Source: Symbiodinium natans
Lineage: Eukaryota > Sar > Dinophyceae > Suessiales > Symbiodiniaceae
NCBI GenBank assembly: GCA_905221605.1
Contig: CAJNDS010002389.1
Span: 124,001-188,000 of the forward strand
DNA length: 64,000 nt
Direction of reading: 5' to 3'
This document shows positions 21,940 through 31,423 of this stretch, piece after piece. Under the pieces are notes generated by a model. That model made no database searches. It saw only the letters and a list, made by a program, of their open reading frames with translations, and had not been told where the DNA came from. The stretch's first letter is position 1; each line of letters begins with the position of its first letter. Position numbers and translations under genes: made by a program.

Positions 21940-22500
21940 TCTCAGCATTTCAAAGGGTTGAGGCCCAAAATGGGCTTGGCAGATGATGCAGCCAAGACTC
22001 AGTGCAGAAGCAAGTGTTTTCCTTATGAGGCACACCTGATACTGTCGTTGGGAACGTCAGGTGAAATCTGCGAGCCCCCACGTCCCCTTTAACGAAGGCG
22101 CTTTCAGCACCGACATCTGTAAACGTGGGCACGGCATCCTGCATCCACCCCCCAGCTCGGCACTTTTGGGGCTGGGATTTCTTGGGTGGGAATCAAAAGT
22201 GTCGTTCGAGCACCCCGGCTGCATCAATGCTTCCCGTTGTGCCTACTCACATCCAAGAAGCAAGTGACCCCACACAACTCTCAGCATTTCAAAGGGTTGA
22301 GGCCCAAAATGGGCTTGGGAGATGATGCAGCCAAGACTCAGTGCAGAAGCAAGTGTTTTCCTTATGAGGCACACCTGACACTGTCGTTGGGAACGTCAGA
22401 TGAAATCTGCGAGCCCCCACGGCCCCCACGTCCCCTTTAAGGAAGGCGCTTTCAGCACCGACATCTGTAAACGCGGGCACGGCATCCTGCATCCACCCCA
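21940..22500 (+). repeat. Direct duplication, about 210 bp
   Basis: Bases 21940-22148 and 22280-22500 are nearly identical; the second has a 9-10 bp expansion of a C-rich run. About 130 bp separates them. Both give the same minus-strand open frame, but I see no gene motif. Confidence 0.9.
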
Positions 22501-22793
22501 ACGACGCCCTCCCAACGAAGCTTCTGCACCCCGACACATCGCAAATTAAGTCGTGTCACCATGCACTTCCTGCCAGAACACTCCGGCATCTAATGTATCT
22601 GGAGACACGTAGTTCAAAAGGGCAGCACTTCGCCACTCGCCCATCATCATGATCACATGGACAGGCTTGCCTTCTTTGGCAAGCTGCGTGGCTCTGCCCG
22701 CTCTGAAAGCTTTGAAACCAAAATTCGATGCTTGCGGCACTCCTAACAACTTCAACGCCTTCCTAAACAGACTCAAGTAATGACTCTCTTTGG

Positions 22794-23225
22794 CTGGCCA
22801 CGAGCACTCGAGGGTCCATTTTTTGATCCGGGTTTGACTGGTGCTTAGGGTGGCTTACCCTCTCCTGGGCTACCCCCACAAGAAGGCCAGAATTTTAGAA
22901 AATGAGGGGGTAATTTCCGCTATATAAAATCTATTTAAAATTAATTGGGAATCGAGCCATTTTTCCCGAATCCTGGGGTACCCCCCACGGAGCCTCCCTG
23001 GGACCTTCAAAAAAGCTTTCAGCCTCCTTCAGACCTTCGAAAGAGCTTCAGAGAGGCCACGCAAAGAGAAACGCACTGTTTTGGAGTAATTTTTGGCTTC
23101 ATTTTTGGCTTCAACCACGATTTAGCAAGGCCAGACAAAGAAAAACGCGCTGTTCCCGAGTAATTTTTGGCTCCAGGCATTTGGCTGGCCACGAGCACGC
23201 TAGGGTCCAAAAAAGGTTTGATGTC
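22794..23225 (+). repeat. Short direct repeats flanking a 390-bp segment in the YR gene
   Basis: The word ttggctggccacgagcac recurs at about 22793 and 23183, each followed by a related agggtcca and ggtttga stretch. Between them, a second direct pair (about 23053-23100 and 23127-23173) shares ggcca, aaacgc and gagtaatttttggct words. These look like remnants of an insertion. Confidence 0.7.
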
Positions 23226-23403
23226 AGGGTTTTAGGGCATTAAATAACTCTTGTGTTAGAACTGACAGTACTTAATTATATTCTATAATTACCATTTACC
23301 TCTAGGTAAGACTTAGAAGGTCATTTGTTTACATTCCCGTCAAGGTGTGTTACGCTCCTGTACGTGAGAAGGCTTTAGCTGAGCACTCAGGCTTGAGCTT
23401 AAG

Positions 23404-23470
23404 AGTTTAGGGTTTAGGGTTTAGGGTTTAGGGTTTAGGGTTTAGGGTTTAGGGTTTAGGGTTTAGGGTT
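23404..23470. repeat. Interstitial telomeric array (TTTAGGG)n
   Basis: About nine perfect TTTAGGG units inside the segment that interrupts the tyrosine recombinase coding sequence. Confidence 0.95.
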
Positions 23471-23572
23471 CAGCACTCCGGGTCGAGCAGCTTTATGGTT
23501 AAGCTTTATTTACGGCTCGGATGTAACACCCACCCACCCAGAGAATCCCACTACATTGAGAAAGCCAAAAAC

Positions 23573-23685
23573 GGCCAAATTCTGAAAATAAAGCGGCCAA
23601 ATTCTGAAAATAAAGCGGCCAAATTCTGAAAATAAAGCGGCCAAATTCTGAAAATAAAACGGCCAAATTCTGAAAATAAAGCGGC
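23573..23685. repeat. 22-bp tandem repeat, five copies
   Basis: Five near-identical 22-bp units containing ccaaattctgaaaataaa. One copy carries a single substitution. Since 22 is not a multiple of 3, the three minus frames give the same 22-residue pattern in rotation. It begins right where the recombinase coding sequence breaks off. Confidence 0.95.
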
Positions 23686-24713
23686 GAACAGTCTTTCGCC
23701 TGGCACCATTTGCTCGTGTGCTTGAGCACGATGAGGAGCACATAACAACGAACCTCCAGGCCCCATTGCAGGTGCAAGGTCTCATGAGCAATGACCCGCC
23801 AGGGCGATTCTTGCGGCATCGCAAGCGCAAGTGAAGGTTTTCCAATTCATCAGCACGATTGCCGAATGCCTGTAAGGTGGCAAGCTTCGCAGCTCCGCAT
23901 CGGTGCCTGCCTCCAGTGGAACGCCTTCAGATTGAACGCGCAGCAAAAATGACCACGACAACACGAAGAGCTCACTCGCCACTGCGAAGCCTGGGAGCTC
24001 TTTGCACAACGCCGCCAACCGGGACATGATGTTGCACGTCAACTGCCGCTGCATTTGCGCTTGATGGTTCTTGAGCCCTTTGTATGACCATACGAACTTC
24101 GTCATCGTACCAGTCCTGGCAAAGACCCCAATGCTTGCATGCCCACACCAGACAACCCAAGTAGTTAGAGGCCGTTCCTGCGTTATTGAAGAGCATCAAG
24201 TCAAGTACATGAGCACGTGCTGCGAGCAGTGCAGTGGGATGGATTCTTCCGCAAGGTATCCCAGGACCATGGTAGCGAAGGAGCGCCACGCTCTCAAACC
24301 TGAGACCAGCGACTGCTTGTCTTTCCGGGACGCATGCTTTAACTCCCGCGCTCTATTCTGTAGCAATTGCCACGTCAATCCGTCATCATGAATCTGACCA
24401 GCAACGCGCACGATGGCCTTGCGAGGAGCAACTCCAGAAAGCAGCGGTTCAGACTCATTTGAGGCACCTTGTTGGAGACAGGTACTGACGTCGAAGACGG
24501 GCATCTATCCACCATCACGTGAGCCAGCTTTGCTCTTTTTGCAGCAGCCTGCGAGGAAGCCACTGTAACAGCGTTTCTCAGAAGACACTTGCCCTTCTCA
24601 AAGTTACAGAACTTTACTGCCATGTCTGCCGGCAGCCGATCGATGCGAAGGAGCATGTAAGCCCCTCCCCACAAGCTGCAAAGCAACACGTTGGTGCCAG
24701 AGAGCCACCTCAT

Positions 24714-25469
24714 CAGACCTATCCACTTCTGCCAACCACTTTGCCATGGAAGACTTTGTTACAGAAGTCTTCAGGCTTGCAGCCCCCCAGCGGGTGCCGG
24801 GCGTGGGTCATATCTGAAAGCCTGCATTTCCACTTTTGGCACAGCTCGCGACGCCTGACATGGTCCCACTCGGGCAAGTCGACCCAGATTTCAGGCTGGG
24901 CCAGCAGGGCCAGGCCAGAGGTTGCTGCGTCACTTTGGTCGACCTTCATGCTCTCGACCTTTTTGAGGCAAGCGCAGAATTTCAGTTGCTTGCCTCAAAA
25001 TCCACACTTCCAGTTTCTGGACCCACCCCATGGCTGCCACTTTGCCTTGGGACGTCTCCCTACCAGGAACATCTCAAGTGTGGAAATGCGACGCCTGGCA
25101 ACGTTCGGACTCTTCAGTACATTTGTCAAGTGATGCAACGCAGAAGAAGGCCTTAAGCAAGCTCCCAATGGAACCGCGAAGAAAGACTTTTTCTGAAAAC
25201 CTTCCAGAAGTAGTTGAGCCATCGTCAGTTGACCGCTGCAAGACAAACAACCGGGCTCGCCTGGCACAGGAGCGCAGTTGCCAAAGTGCTGTTCGTGCTG
25301 CGGGAGCATTGAAGGGTTCTAATCTTCACGTTGTGCAGTCAAAGAGTTGCCTTTCAGTGGAGATATAGCTCCGCAGGTGAAGAAGAACCATGAGGAGCCG
25401 GAAAGGGTCACTCTCACACGTAGAATTCCTGTTAGGGGAGCTTCGATCGAAGAGATGGCGCACTAGGGT
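24714..25469. other. Between the YR and RT fragments, no clear gene
   Basis: Open minus stretches (25309-24995 and 24949-24719) share a frame and have ordinary composition, with Cys pairs near 25270, so they may be the upstream part of the YR protein. The plus ORF at 24519-25133 (204 codons) is on the opposite strand and shows no motif. Confidence 0.4.
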
Positions 25470-26514
25470 TTGTGGACCACACAGAGTGTGGAGTCAACAT
25501 GTGCACTGTGCCACAGGATCGCGTGCAGCATGAAACTTTTGATGCAGTGCTCCTTTTCTTTGATCATGCGTGTGATGTCAGACTTTGGAAGCGTGACGGA
25601 AGCGGAACAAGTGCAGCTGTTTATTCTTGGCATCGCGTGGGCCATTTGCTGAAACTGCTTGTGCTCATGTTGTTTTTGGCCCCTGTTTAGGTATGTGGAT
25701 GACTTTTTTGGGGCAAGTAAAGTCGGGGTGAAACTGACAGGAGGCGTGATCTTGTCGTGCTCGCCTCTTTACGGGGTTCCCCCGTGATGAGTCGAAAAGT
25801 GCCGATTTAGCTGTGGCCATAACGGTGCTTGGACCTGGATCCTAAACTGGGCAGGGCGTCTTTCCTTTGCTGGCCACCTGCCTCCAACACTGCCGCCACC
25901 CATCTGGTGGCACCGACACTGTGTCCGTTCAGTGGCTTTACCATCTGCGCAGCGGTCGGGCAGACCTGTCGATATGCATCAAACCACTCAGCGGCCTGAT
26001 GGAGTCTGGGAGACACCATGTCATGGGGCAAGGGTAATTGCCTGTGCATAAAAAGGCTTGATGAAGGCCCTCCCCACACGATTCCCTGACACAGTGACTA
26101 TACTTTTGGACCCGTATGCAAACGCCCAATTTTGTGTGGGGCCAGCTTTTGGACAGACGGGATTCCCAAATCGGGTTTCAGGAGATGCTGGGCCTGTTAT
26201 TAGTCTGGGGGACCTTTCAGTCCTGGCTGGCCGGGGCTTTGTGGGTATCTTTTGTTGACAATGACGGAGTACTGCACGCTGTCATGAAAGGAGGCGGGGG
26301 CAGACCAGAATGCAACAATGTAGTCGGTCGCCTTTGGCTTGAGTTGGCAGCAGCATCTGTAGATTTACATGTCGCCAGGGTCGAATCTGGAGCAAATCCA
26401 GCAGATGGCCCCGCACGTGATTTCTTTGAGGTGCTGCAGCGAGTGAAGGCCAATGGGTGGAACCCCAACTCCTCGTGGCTGCAGCATCTTTGGTGCGTTC
26501 CAGAAGTCTAACGA
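25470..26514 (+). pseudogene. DIRS-type reverse transcriptase-RNase H fragment
   Basis: The RT palm core is visible: SAAVYSWHRVGHLL, a hydrophobic stretch, then a one-base frame change and RYVDDFFGA (25689-25715), the YxDD catalytic box in the form typical of DIRS elements. Then come a GRLSFAGHLP-like connection and an RNase H-like domain at 26116-26511. That domain contains QIGFQEML (catalytic Glu), WVSFVDNDG (Asp) and RVESGANPADGPAR (final Asp), the usual DIRS RNase H signature. RT motifs upstream of the palm are missing, so the 5' part is lost or scrambled. In-frame stops and frameshifts mean it is not functional. Confidence 0.75.
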
Positions 26515-28585
26515 TGCAGTCTGACAAAGAACGTGCAAACGGAGAGTGCCTTTGAAGTTTCGATTGAGGTAATTAAGGGCATGCCTGTACTTGTGCAAGT
26601 TGTTTAGGTTCCAAATTAATGCCTCTTGTTTTGGCTCGCATCAGCGGCCGATAGGATCAGGATGGCTTCGCCTTCAATTACAAAAAGCACACATGCCACG
26701 CAGCAGCCGCCCAAAGGGGCGCCGAAGGCGTCCTTGTGGTGGTACGAAGGCCATCAGATTTTCAAAACGCATCTTGCCCAAACGTATCCCGTTGATGTGT
26801 GAGACTGGCCTCCCTACTGAAGAAATCTTGGACGGAGCCGCCGGGAGCTCCATAAGAGAAGTTTGCACAGAGAAGCAGGCGGGGTTTTGGGGACTGTGCT
26901 TCTATGAGAATTTTCGCACAGAGAGAAGCAGCGGAGTGAGCTTCTATTGCATTTGCGTTTGTGTTTGGCTTGGTTAGTTTTTTGGCTTGCATTTGGCTTG
27001 TATTTGCGGAATTTTCTTGCTCTTGACTTGAGATAGACGGAAAGCAGTGAGTCAATCCGACATGCCTCCAAAAGAAGAGCAAGTGTGCTGTAGGAAAAGC
27101 TGGATTTTTCCGCCAGTCTAATTTCATGGAAACTAGGACTACACGCTCCGCGCTGTGGGAAAAGCTGGATTTCGCCTCGGGTGTAATTTCAAAAACTGGC
27201 ACTACACGCTCCGCGCTGGGGAAAAACACAGTGTACTACATGAATGCATATTTTTTCAAAACTTTAAGGTTCATGTCATGTTTCAACTTGGAATCAAGGT
27301 ACACGCTGTTTTCCCGCATTTTTTGAGTGTAGTACTCGTGTACAGGTCTGCTGCACGCGCTTTCTCAAGGGTTATACGGTTTACCAGTCTTTCAAATACT
27401 CAAGTAAGGCCTCACAATCCCCTTCAAGGGCTCCAAAACCTCATCAGGACCTCCCAGAGCCTTTTTTCCAACTTTTGCGGGCTGCCCGTTGGAAAAACCG
27501 CTGAAAAACGTGGTATCGCGCGGGTCCACATTCAGGACCGACAAACGACGAGAAACATAGGACGCATCAGAGTACAAGACTACAGCGTTCAAGGATCAAG
27601 GCCCCTGAAATGGCCCTGAAAGAGTTGGTGTCAAATCCTCAAATCATTTCCTTTCGCAACACTCAAGAGACATGGATGGAATTCACGGAACCGACGAACC
27701 CGTTTTGAAAAGAACAGTAAATAATCACAATTTTTTAGAATTTGCTTTGGAGCCCACAGTTCTTCCTGAGACATCTGGTTTTTTGAAGAATCAGGACAAT
27801 GATGAATGGAAACATGTTCGGGCCCATAGCTTCCAAAACCACCTTTGTGGGAGTCTTGATCTGGTTGATCTTCCTGGCTGCTCATTAGGTTACTGTTGCC
27901 ATGGTTGTTGATGTTTCGGGGTCCGAGGCGGTCCGCCAGTCAATTATTCCAGTTTTCTCGCGTCTGTGGCTTGCGTGCAGAATCCAAAGTTTCCGAATTG
28001 TGGAATCAAAGTCACTCATGACAAGCAGTATGCGTTTGGGCACGCACAAATGGCCTGTAACAACGCAGACAAACAAGCGGGTTCTCCGGGGGCGGTGCGC
28101 AAATGCCAGGTCGGCCGTGCCGCAGCCCAGTGATGCCAATGAGGTATGGATCAAAGACCGTGGACAGGCTGTGATGGGTTAGAATGTGGTGCTGCTATGC
28201 TCCGTAGACGCAGAGCTGCGGAGGGACATCTGCGTCACGAATGTGTTTCCTCCATAGGTGCAAGCTCAGTACAGTCGAGCAGCAAGCCAATGGCTAGTAG
28301 AAGGGGAAGAGGGGTTTTAAAGTGCATAGTTCTAGATTTGGTGTGGGGTACACACAGAAAAGTTTGGATCTAATCCTGCTTAGGCACAGGCCAAATGATA
28401 GTGCTGCGAATCAAGCTGCGTGTTGAGAATATAAGCATACTCTGAAGTCCTTGCCACATCTTAGGAGTGAGACTTTTTTCAAAACCCTACGAGACTAGTG
28501 GAGGTGGTGGGTCTCAGGGGTGCACCTGCTGAAAGAGGCTGATGGCATTGGTTGGCTCGAGCTTAAACTGCGCCTTGCCTGGGGT
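26515..28585. other. No gene recognised
   Basis: Around 27085-27215 there are three imperfect copies of a unit of about 60 bp containing ggaaaagctggattt and actacacgctccgcgctg. ORFs at 27155-27619, 27672-27911 and 27901-28182 (plus) have plausible composition but no motif and could be remnants of a host gene or of the neighbouring element. Confidence 0.4.
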
Positions 28586-28795
28586 CCTTTTTAAAACTGC
28601 ATGCAATTGAAAGTTTTTGCGAAACATTTTTTAGTCTTCAAGGACAACTGCCGTCACTCTGCCTTGGTGTGCATTGGTGCGCTGCCAGTGCTTCCAAGAG
28701 GACCATCAGATGTGCCAGTACAGAGGCACGGTTTTCACAACCCAAACACCAAGGAGGTGGTTCGCACTAGTTCGCTCAACTCGGAAAAAAATTGA
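28586..28795. repeat. Chimeric copy of LINE 3' sequence
   Basis: Bases 28586-28690 match 30808-30995 in the same orientation, lacking about 90 bp internally. The next stretch, 28693-28795, matches 30285-30387 in inverted orientation (shared words gtacagaggcacggttttca and acccaaacaccaag). So a second, rearranged fragment of the LINE 3' region lies here, joined at about 28692. Confidence 0.8.
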
Positions 28796-28983
28796 ACTTG
28801 AGCTGTGGCTCAAGGCTCTCGACTCGAGTGAGAAGGCAAGTGGCAGGCCGCTTTCAGGTAGGGGTAGCCGCCTAGATGCCATGGAGCCCACCCTCTAAGA
28901 GGGATAGCCTGGCTATCATAACCTCAGAGGTGAGCCGAGAGGGAAGGTGCATCCTTTGACTGGAGCGAACTTCCAGGGCAGCA

Positions 28984-29650
28984 TTTGAAGCACACAAGCA
29001 GAATGGACTTGAAAGGTACCAATTTGAAGCACACAAGCAGAATGGACTTGAAAGGCACCAATTTGAAGTGCACGCAGAATGGACTTGAAAGGCACCAATT
29101 TGAAGCACACAAGCAGAATGGACTTGAAAGGCACCATTTGAAGCACACAAGCAGAATGGACTTGAAAGGCACGAATTTGAAGCACACGAGCAGAATGGAC
29201 TTGAAAGGCACCAATTTTGAAGCACACAAGCAGAATGGACTTGAAAGGCACCAATTTGAAGCACACAAGCAGAATGGACTTGAAAGGCACCAATTTGAAG
29301 CACAGCACACAAGCAGAATGGACTTGAAAGGCACCAATTTGAAGCACACAAGGCAGAATGGACTTGAAAGGCACCAATTTGAAGTGCACAAGCAGAATGG
29401 ACTTGAAAGGCACCAATTTGAAGCAAGCAGAATGGACTTGAAAGGCACCAATTTGAAGCATACAAGCAGAATGGACTTGAAAGACACCAATTTGAAGTGC
29501 ACAAGCAGAATGGACTTGAAAGGCACCAATTTGAAGCACACAAGCAGAATGGACTTGAAAGACACCACACAAGCAGAATGGACTTGAAAGGCACCAATTT
29601 GAAGCACACAAGCAGAATGGACTTGAAAGGCACCCATTTGAAGCACACAA
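28984..29650. repeat. 39-bp tandem array, 17 copies
   Basis: I count 17 copies of a unit of about 39 bp centred on gaatggacttgaaaggcacc, with small indels (-8 to +4 bp) in several units. The unit has no stop codon in most frames, so long ORFs (up to 303 codons) run through it on both strands, reading 13-residue repeats. Because indels shift the frame and no ORF is favoured, I treat it as a minisatellite, not a gene. Confidence 0.92.
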
Positions 29651-30404
29651 GAACATAATGCTTCGTCCATGCAAGCAAGTGGAACAAGTGTATTTGCAGC
29701 TGTTAAAGCGCAAGAAGATTCTTATAGAGCAAGAATCCGGCCTCAGCCGCAATTCTGATCGCTTCTTATAACTTTTAAAAACCCCGGCCGGATCGCCCGG
29801 ACCCCTTCCAATTGCAGAAGTTCGCATCCATAGGTACTGACAGGGTTTGAAAGAAAGCCTGTCACCGGTCGAGTTTTTCGGAAAACCCTTTGCAGAACGA
29901 TGGTGCTAAAGCTCCAGAGCGGCCAGATCTAAAAATCACTGCTTCAAGGCGAGCAGACCTAAACGTTGGCATTTTTTTGTTTTGCATCTTGCTAGATCTT
30001 CGCATGATTTTGGCATGACTTTGCTTGATTTTCGCATAATTTTTTGCTCATGCTTCACGGATCGCACTGTGGATTTCCCAAACGTAGGTTATCAGCCGTA
30101 GGCTCTACCAATCTGCAGCACCTCTAGTTACTCTGGCAAACGGTGTGTATGGAAGACAGCCCCAAGCTAATTCCACCAAAGTGGCAACCGATCTACAAGT
30201 AGGTTCCAAGCAAAGCCAGACCTTCAGCGACAGACTTCCATCCCTCTTGCAGCTTTCCTCACTGAGGTCCGGGGGGGAGAGGGTTCGAATTTTTTTTCCG
30301 AGTTGAGCAAACAAATGCGATCCACCTTCTTGGTGTTTGGGTTGTGAAAACCGTGCCTCTGTACTGGCACATTCTGATGGCCCTCTTGGCCCTAAAGCCA
30401 TCCT

Positions 30405-30718
30405 CTTTGGGATGCTACCAGAGGTTGTACCTCATGAGAGGATTGAACCTCCTGGCAAAACATTCCTCAAGGTTTCTGGTGCACTAGGTGCAAACCGTGA
30501 GAGGAAATCGGCCAGGGTGTGTTCTCTGGCAGCAAGGATGAACCTCAGCTTATCATCTTCTTTGGGATGCTACCAGAGGCTGGTACCTTATGAGAGGTTA
30601 GGAACCTCCCAACAAAAGTTCCCTTAAGGCCGCTAGTGCACCTGGCGCAGACTGTTAGAGGGGATCGGTCAGGGGTGGTTTCTCTGGTAGCGAGGATGAC
30701 CTTGACTTTATCCTCACT
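30405..30718 (-). repeat. 150-bp direct repeat in the LINE 3' region
   Basis: Two adjacent copies, about 30405-30555 and 30558-30718, share tttgggatgctaccagagg, ttatgagagg-like and ctctggtagcgagga-like words, with about 25% divergence. They follow the zinc-motif region on the minus strand and may belong to the element's 3' UTR. Confidence 0.75.
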
Positions 30719-30744
30719 GGGAGGATGCAACCTCCTAGGTTGCT

Positions 30745-31423
30745 TCAGCTGCCGGCGCCTTCAGGGTTTTGCACAGGGGGTCTGCTTGCTGCATTGGTTG
30801 GCTTGCACCTGGGGTCCTTTTTAAAACTGCATGCAACTGAAAGTTTTTGCGAAACATTTTTAGTCTTCAAGAACAACTGTCCACCACAACCTTCGCAGAC
30901 CCACAGTTGTCTGTTCCCGAGCAGTTTTAAAACATGTGTAACATGCACCCCTTCAACCGTCACTCTGCGTTGGTGTGTGCATTGGTGCGCTGCCAGTGCT
31001 TCCAAGGTTTTGCGGTTCTTTGTGTGCAGGAGTTTAAGTTGACACTGAGCACACCGGAGGTTGAGACCTTCCCATTCCCACGCATGCACAGGTTTGGTCC
31101 GGACCAGCTCCTGGAACCATTCCTGTTGGGCCTCTCCCTATGTTGGAGCCAATGCGCTTTTTGCAGGGCCTGGAGGTGGCCTCGTTGCTCTTGCGAGCCT
31201 GCTTTTCCTGCAGGAAGACCTTAAACACTGGGTGCTGATTTTCCCCAATGGCAGTAAGGACCTTTTCCGCCCTGCTCGCCAGGAATTCTTGCGCTTTTTT
31301 GCTGCAATGGTCCTGGTACTGACTGGCTGCCCGGACATCAGGGTGGGCCAGCTCGGCCATTGACCTGCTGTCTCCACGAGTTTTCCGCACCCACCTTCCG
31401 GAGGAACTCCTCCTCTGAAACAT
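30745..31423 (-). pseudogene. LINE ORF2 C-terminal part with Cys/His motif
   Basis: This continues ORF2 after the frame change near 31350. The remaining RNase H end reads AELAHPDVRAASQY, then comes a basic helical stretch (SKKAQEFLASRAEKVL). After another frame change near 31080 there is LRCAQCQLKL, a His-rich spacer, and WVCEGCGGQL, a likely zinc-binding module of the kind found at the C-terminus of many LINE ORF2 proteins, where it is thought to bind RNA. Not functional as read. Confidence 0.6.

Larger units (their letters stand above)
22546..24713 (-). pseudogene. Tyrosine recombinase (YR) pseudogene, interrupted
   Basis: Pieces in successive frames spell a YR integrase. An N-terminal SAM-like core-binding part holds ASNYLGCLVWACKHWGL (about 24200-24130). 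The first catalytic block is LFVLSWSFLLRVQSEGVPL (about 24000-23930), with the first Arg. The beta-hairpin Lys region is RKNRPGGSLL followed by a Cys-x-Cys (about 23820-23770). The C-terminal block FKAFRAGRATQLA, GEWRSAALLNYVS carries the Arg, Trp and nucleophile Tyr (about 22720-22590). About 0.9 kb of unrelated repeats (22790-23690) separates the last two blocks, and at least four frame changes occur. The family cuts and rejoins DNA through a covalent Tyr intermediate; this copy cannot be active as read. Weak minus ORFs up to 25309 may be its N-terminal or gag-like part. Confidence 0.78.
22546..26514. mobile_element. Decayed tyrosine-recombinase (DIRS/Kangaroo-like) retroelement
   Basis: A YR gene on minus (22546-24713) lies head to head with an RT-RNase H fragment on plus (25470-26514), within 4 kb. 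Co-occurrence of YR with a DIRS-type RT-RNase H defines the DIRS order. Opposite orientation of YR recalls Kangaroo-type elements of Volvox, as I remember them. No terminal repeats could be assigned, both genes are frameshifted, and fortuitous nesting of two elements remains possible. Confidence 0.6.

Noticed and set aside
21955..22320. gaggcccaaaatgggctt considered as an SL relict (two sites)
   Set aside because: It is a short palindrome with only partial resemblance to CCATTTTGGCTCAAG, with extra bases and no conserved 5' part.
23573..23685. 22-bp repeats considered as a CRISPR array
   Set aside because: Units are directly adjacent without spacers, and the setting is eukaryotic.
28872..29827. 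200-303 codon ORFs over the 39-bp array
   Set aside because: Open frames occur on both strands and in several frames because the unit lacks stops. Indels shift the frame, so no frame is favoured.
30264..30300. GGTTCGAATT followed by a T run as a tRNA 3' end
   Set aside because: No T stem, acceptor stem or anticodon arm can be formed from the adjoining sequence.
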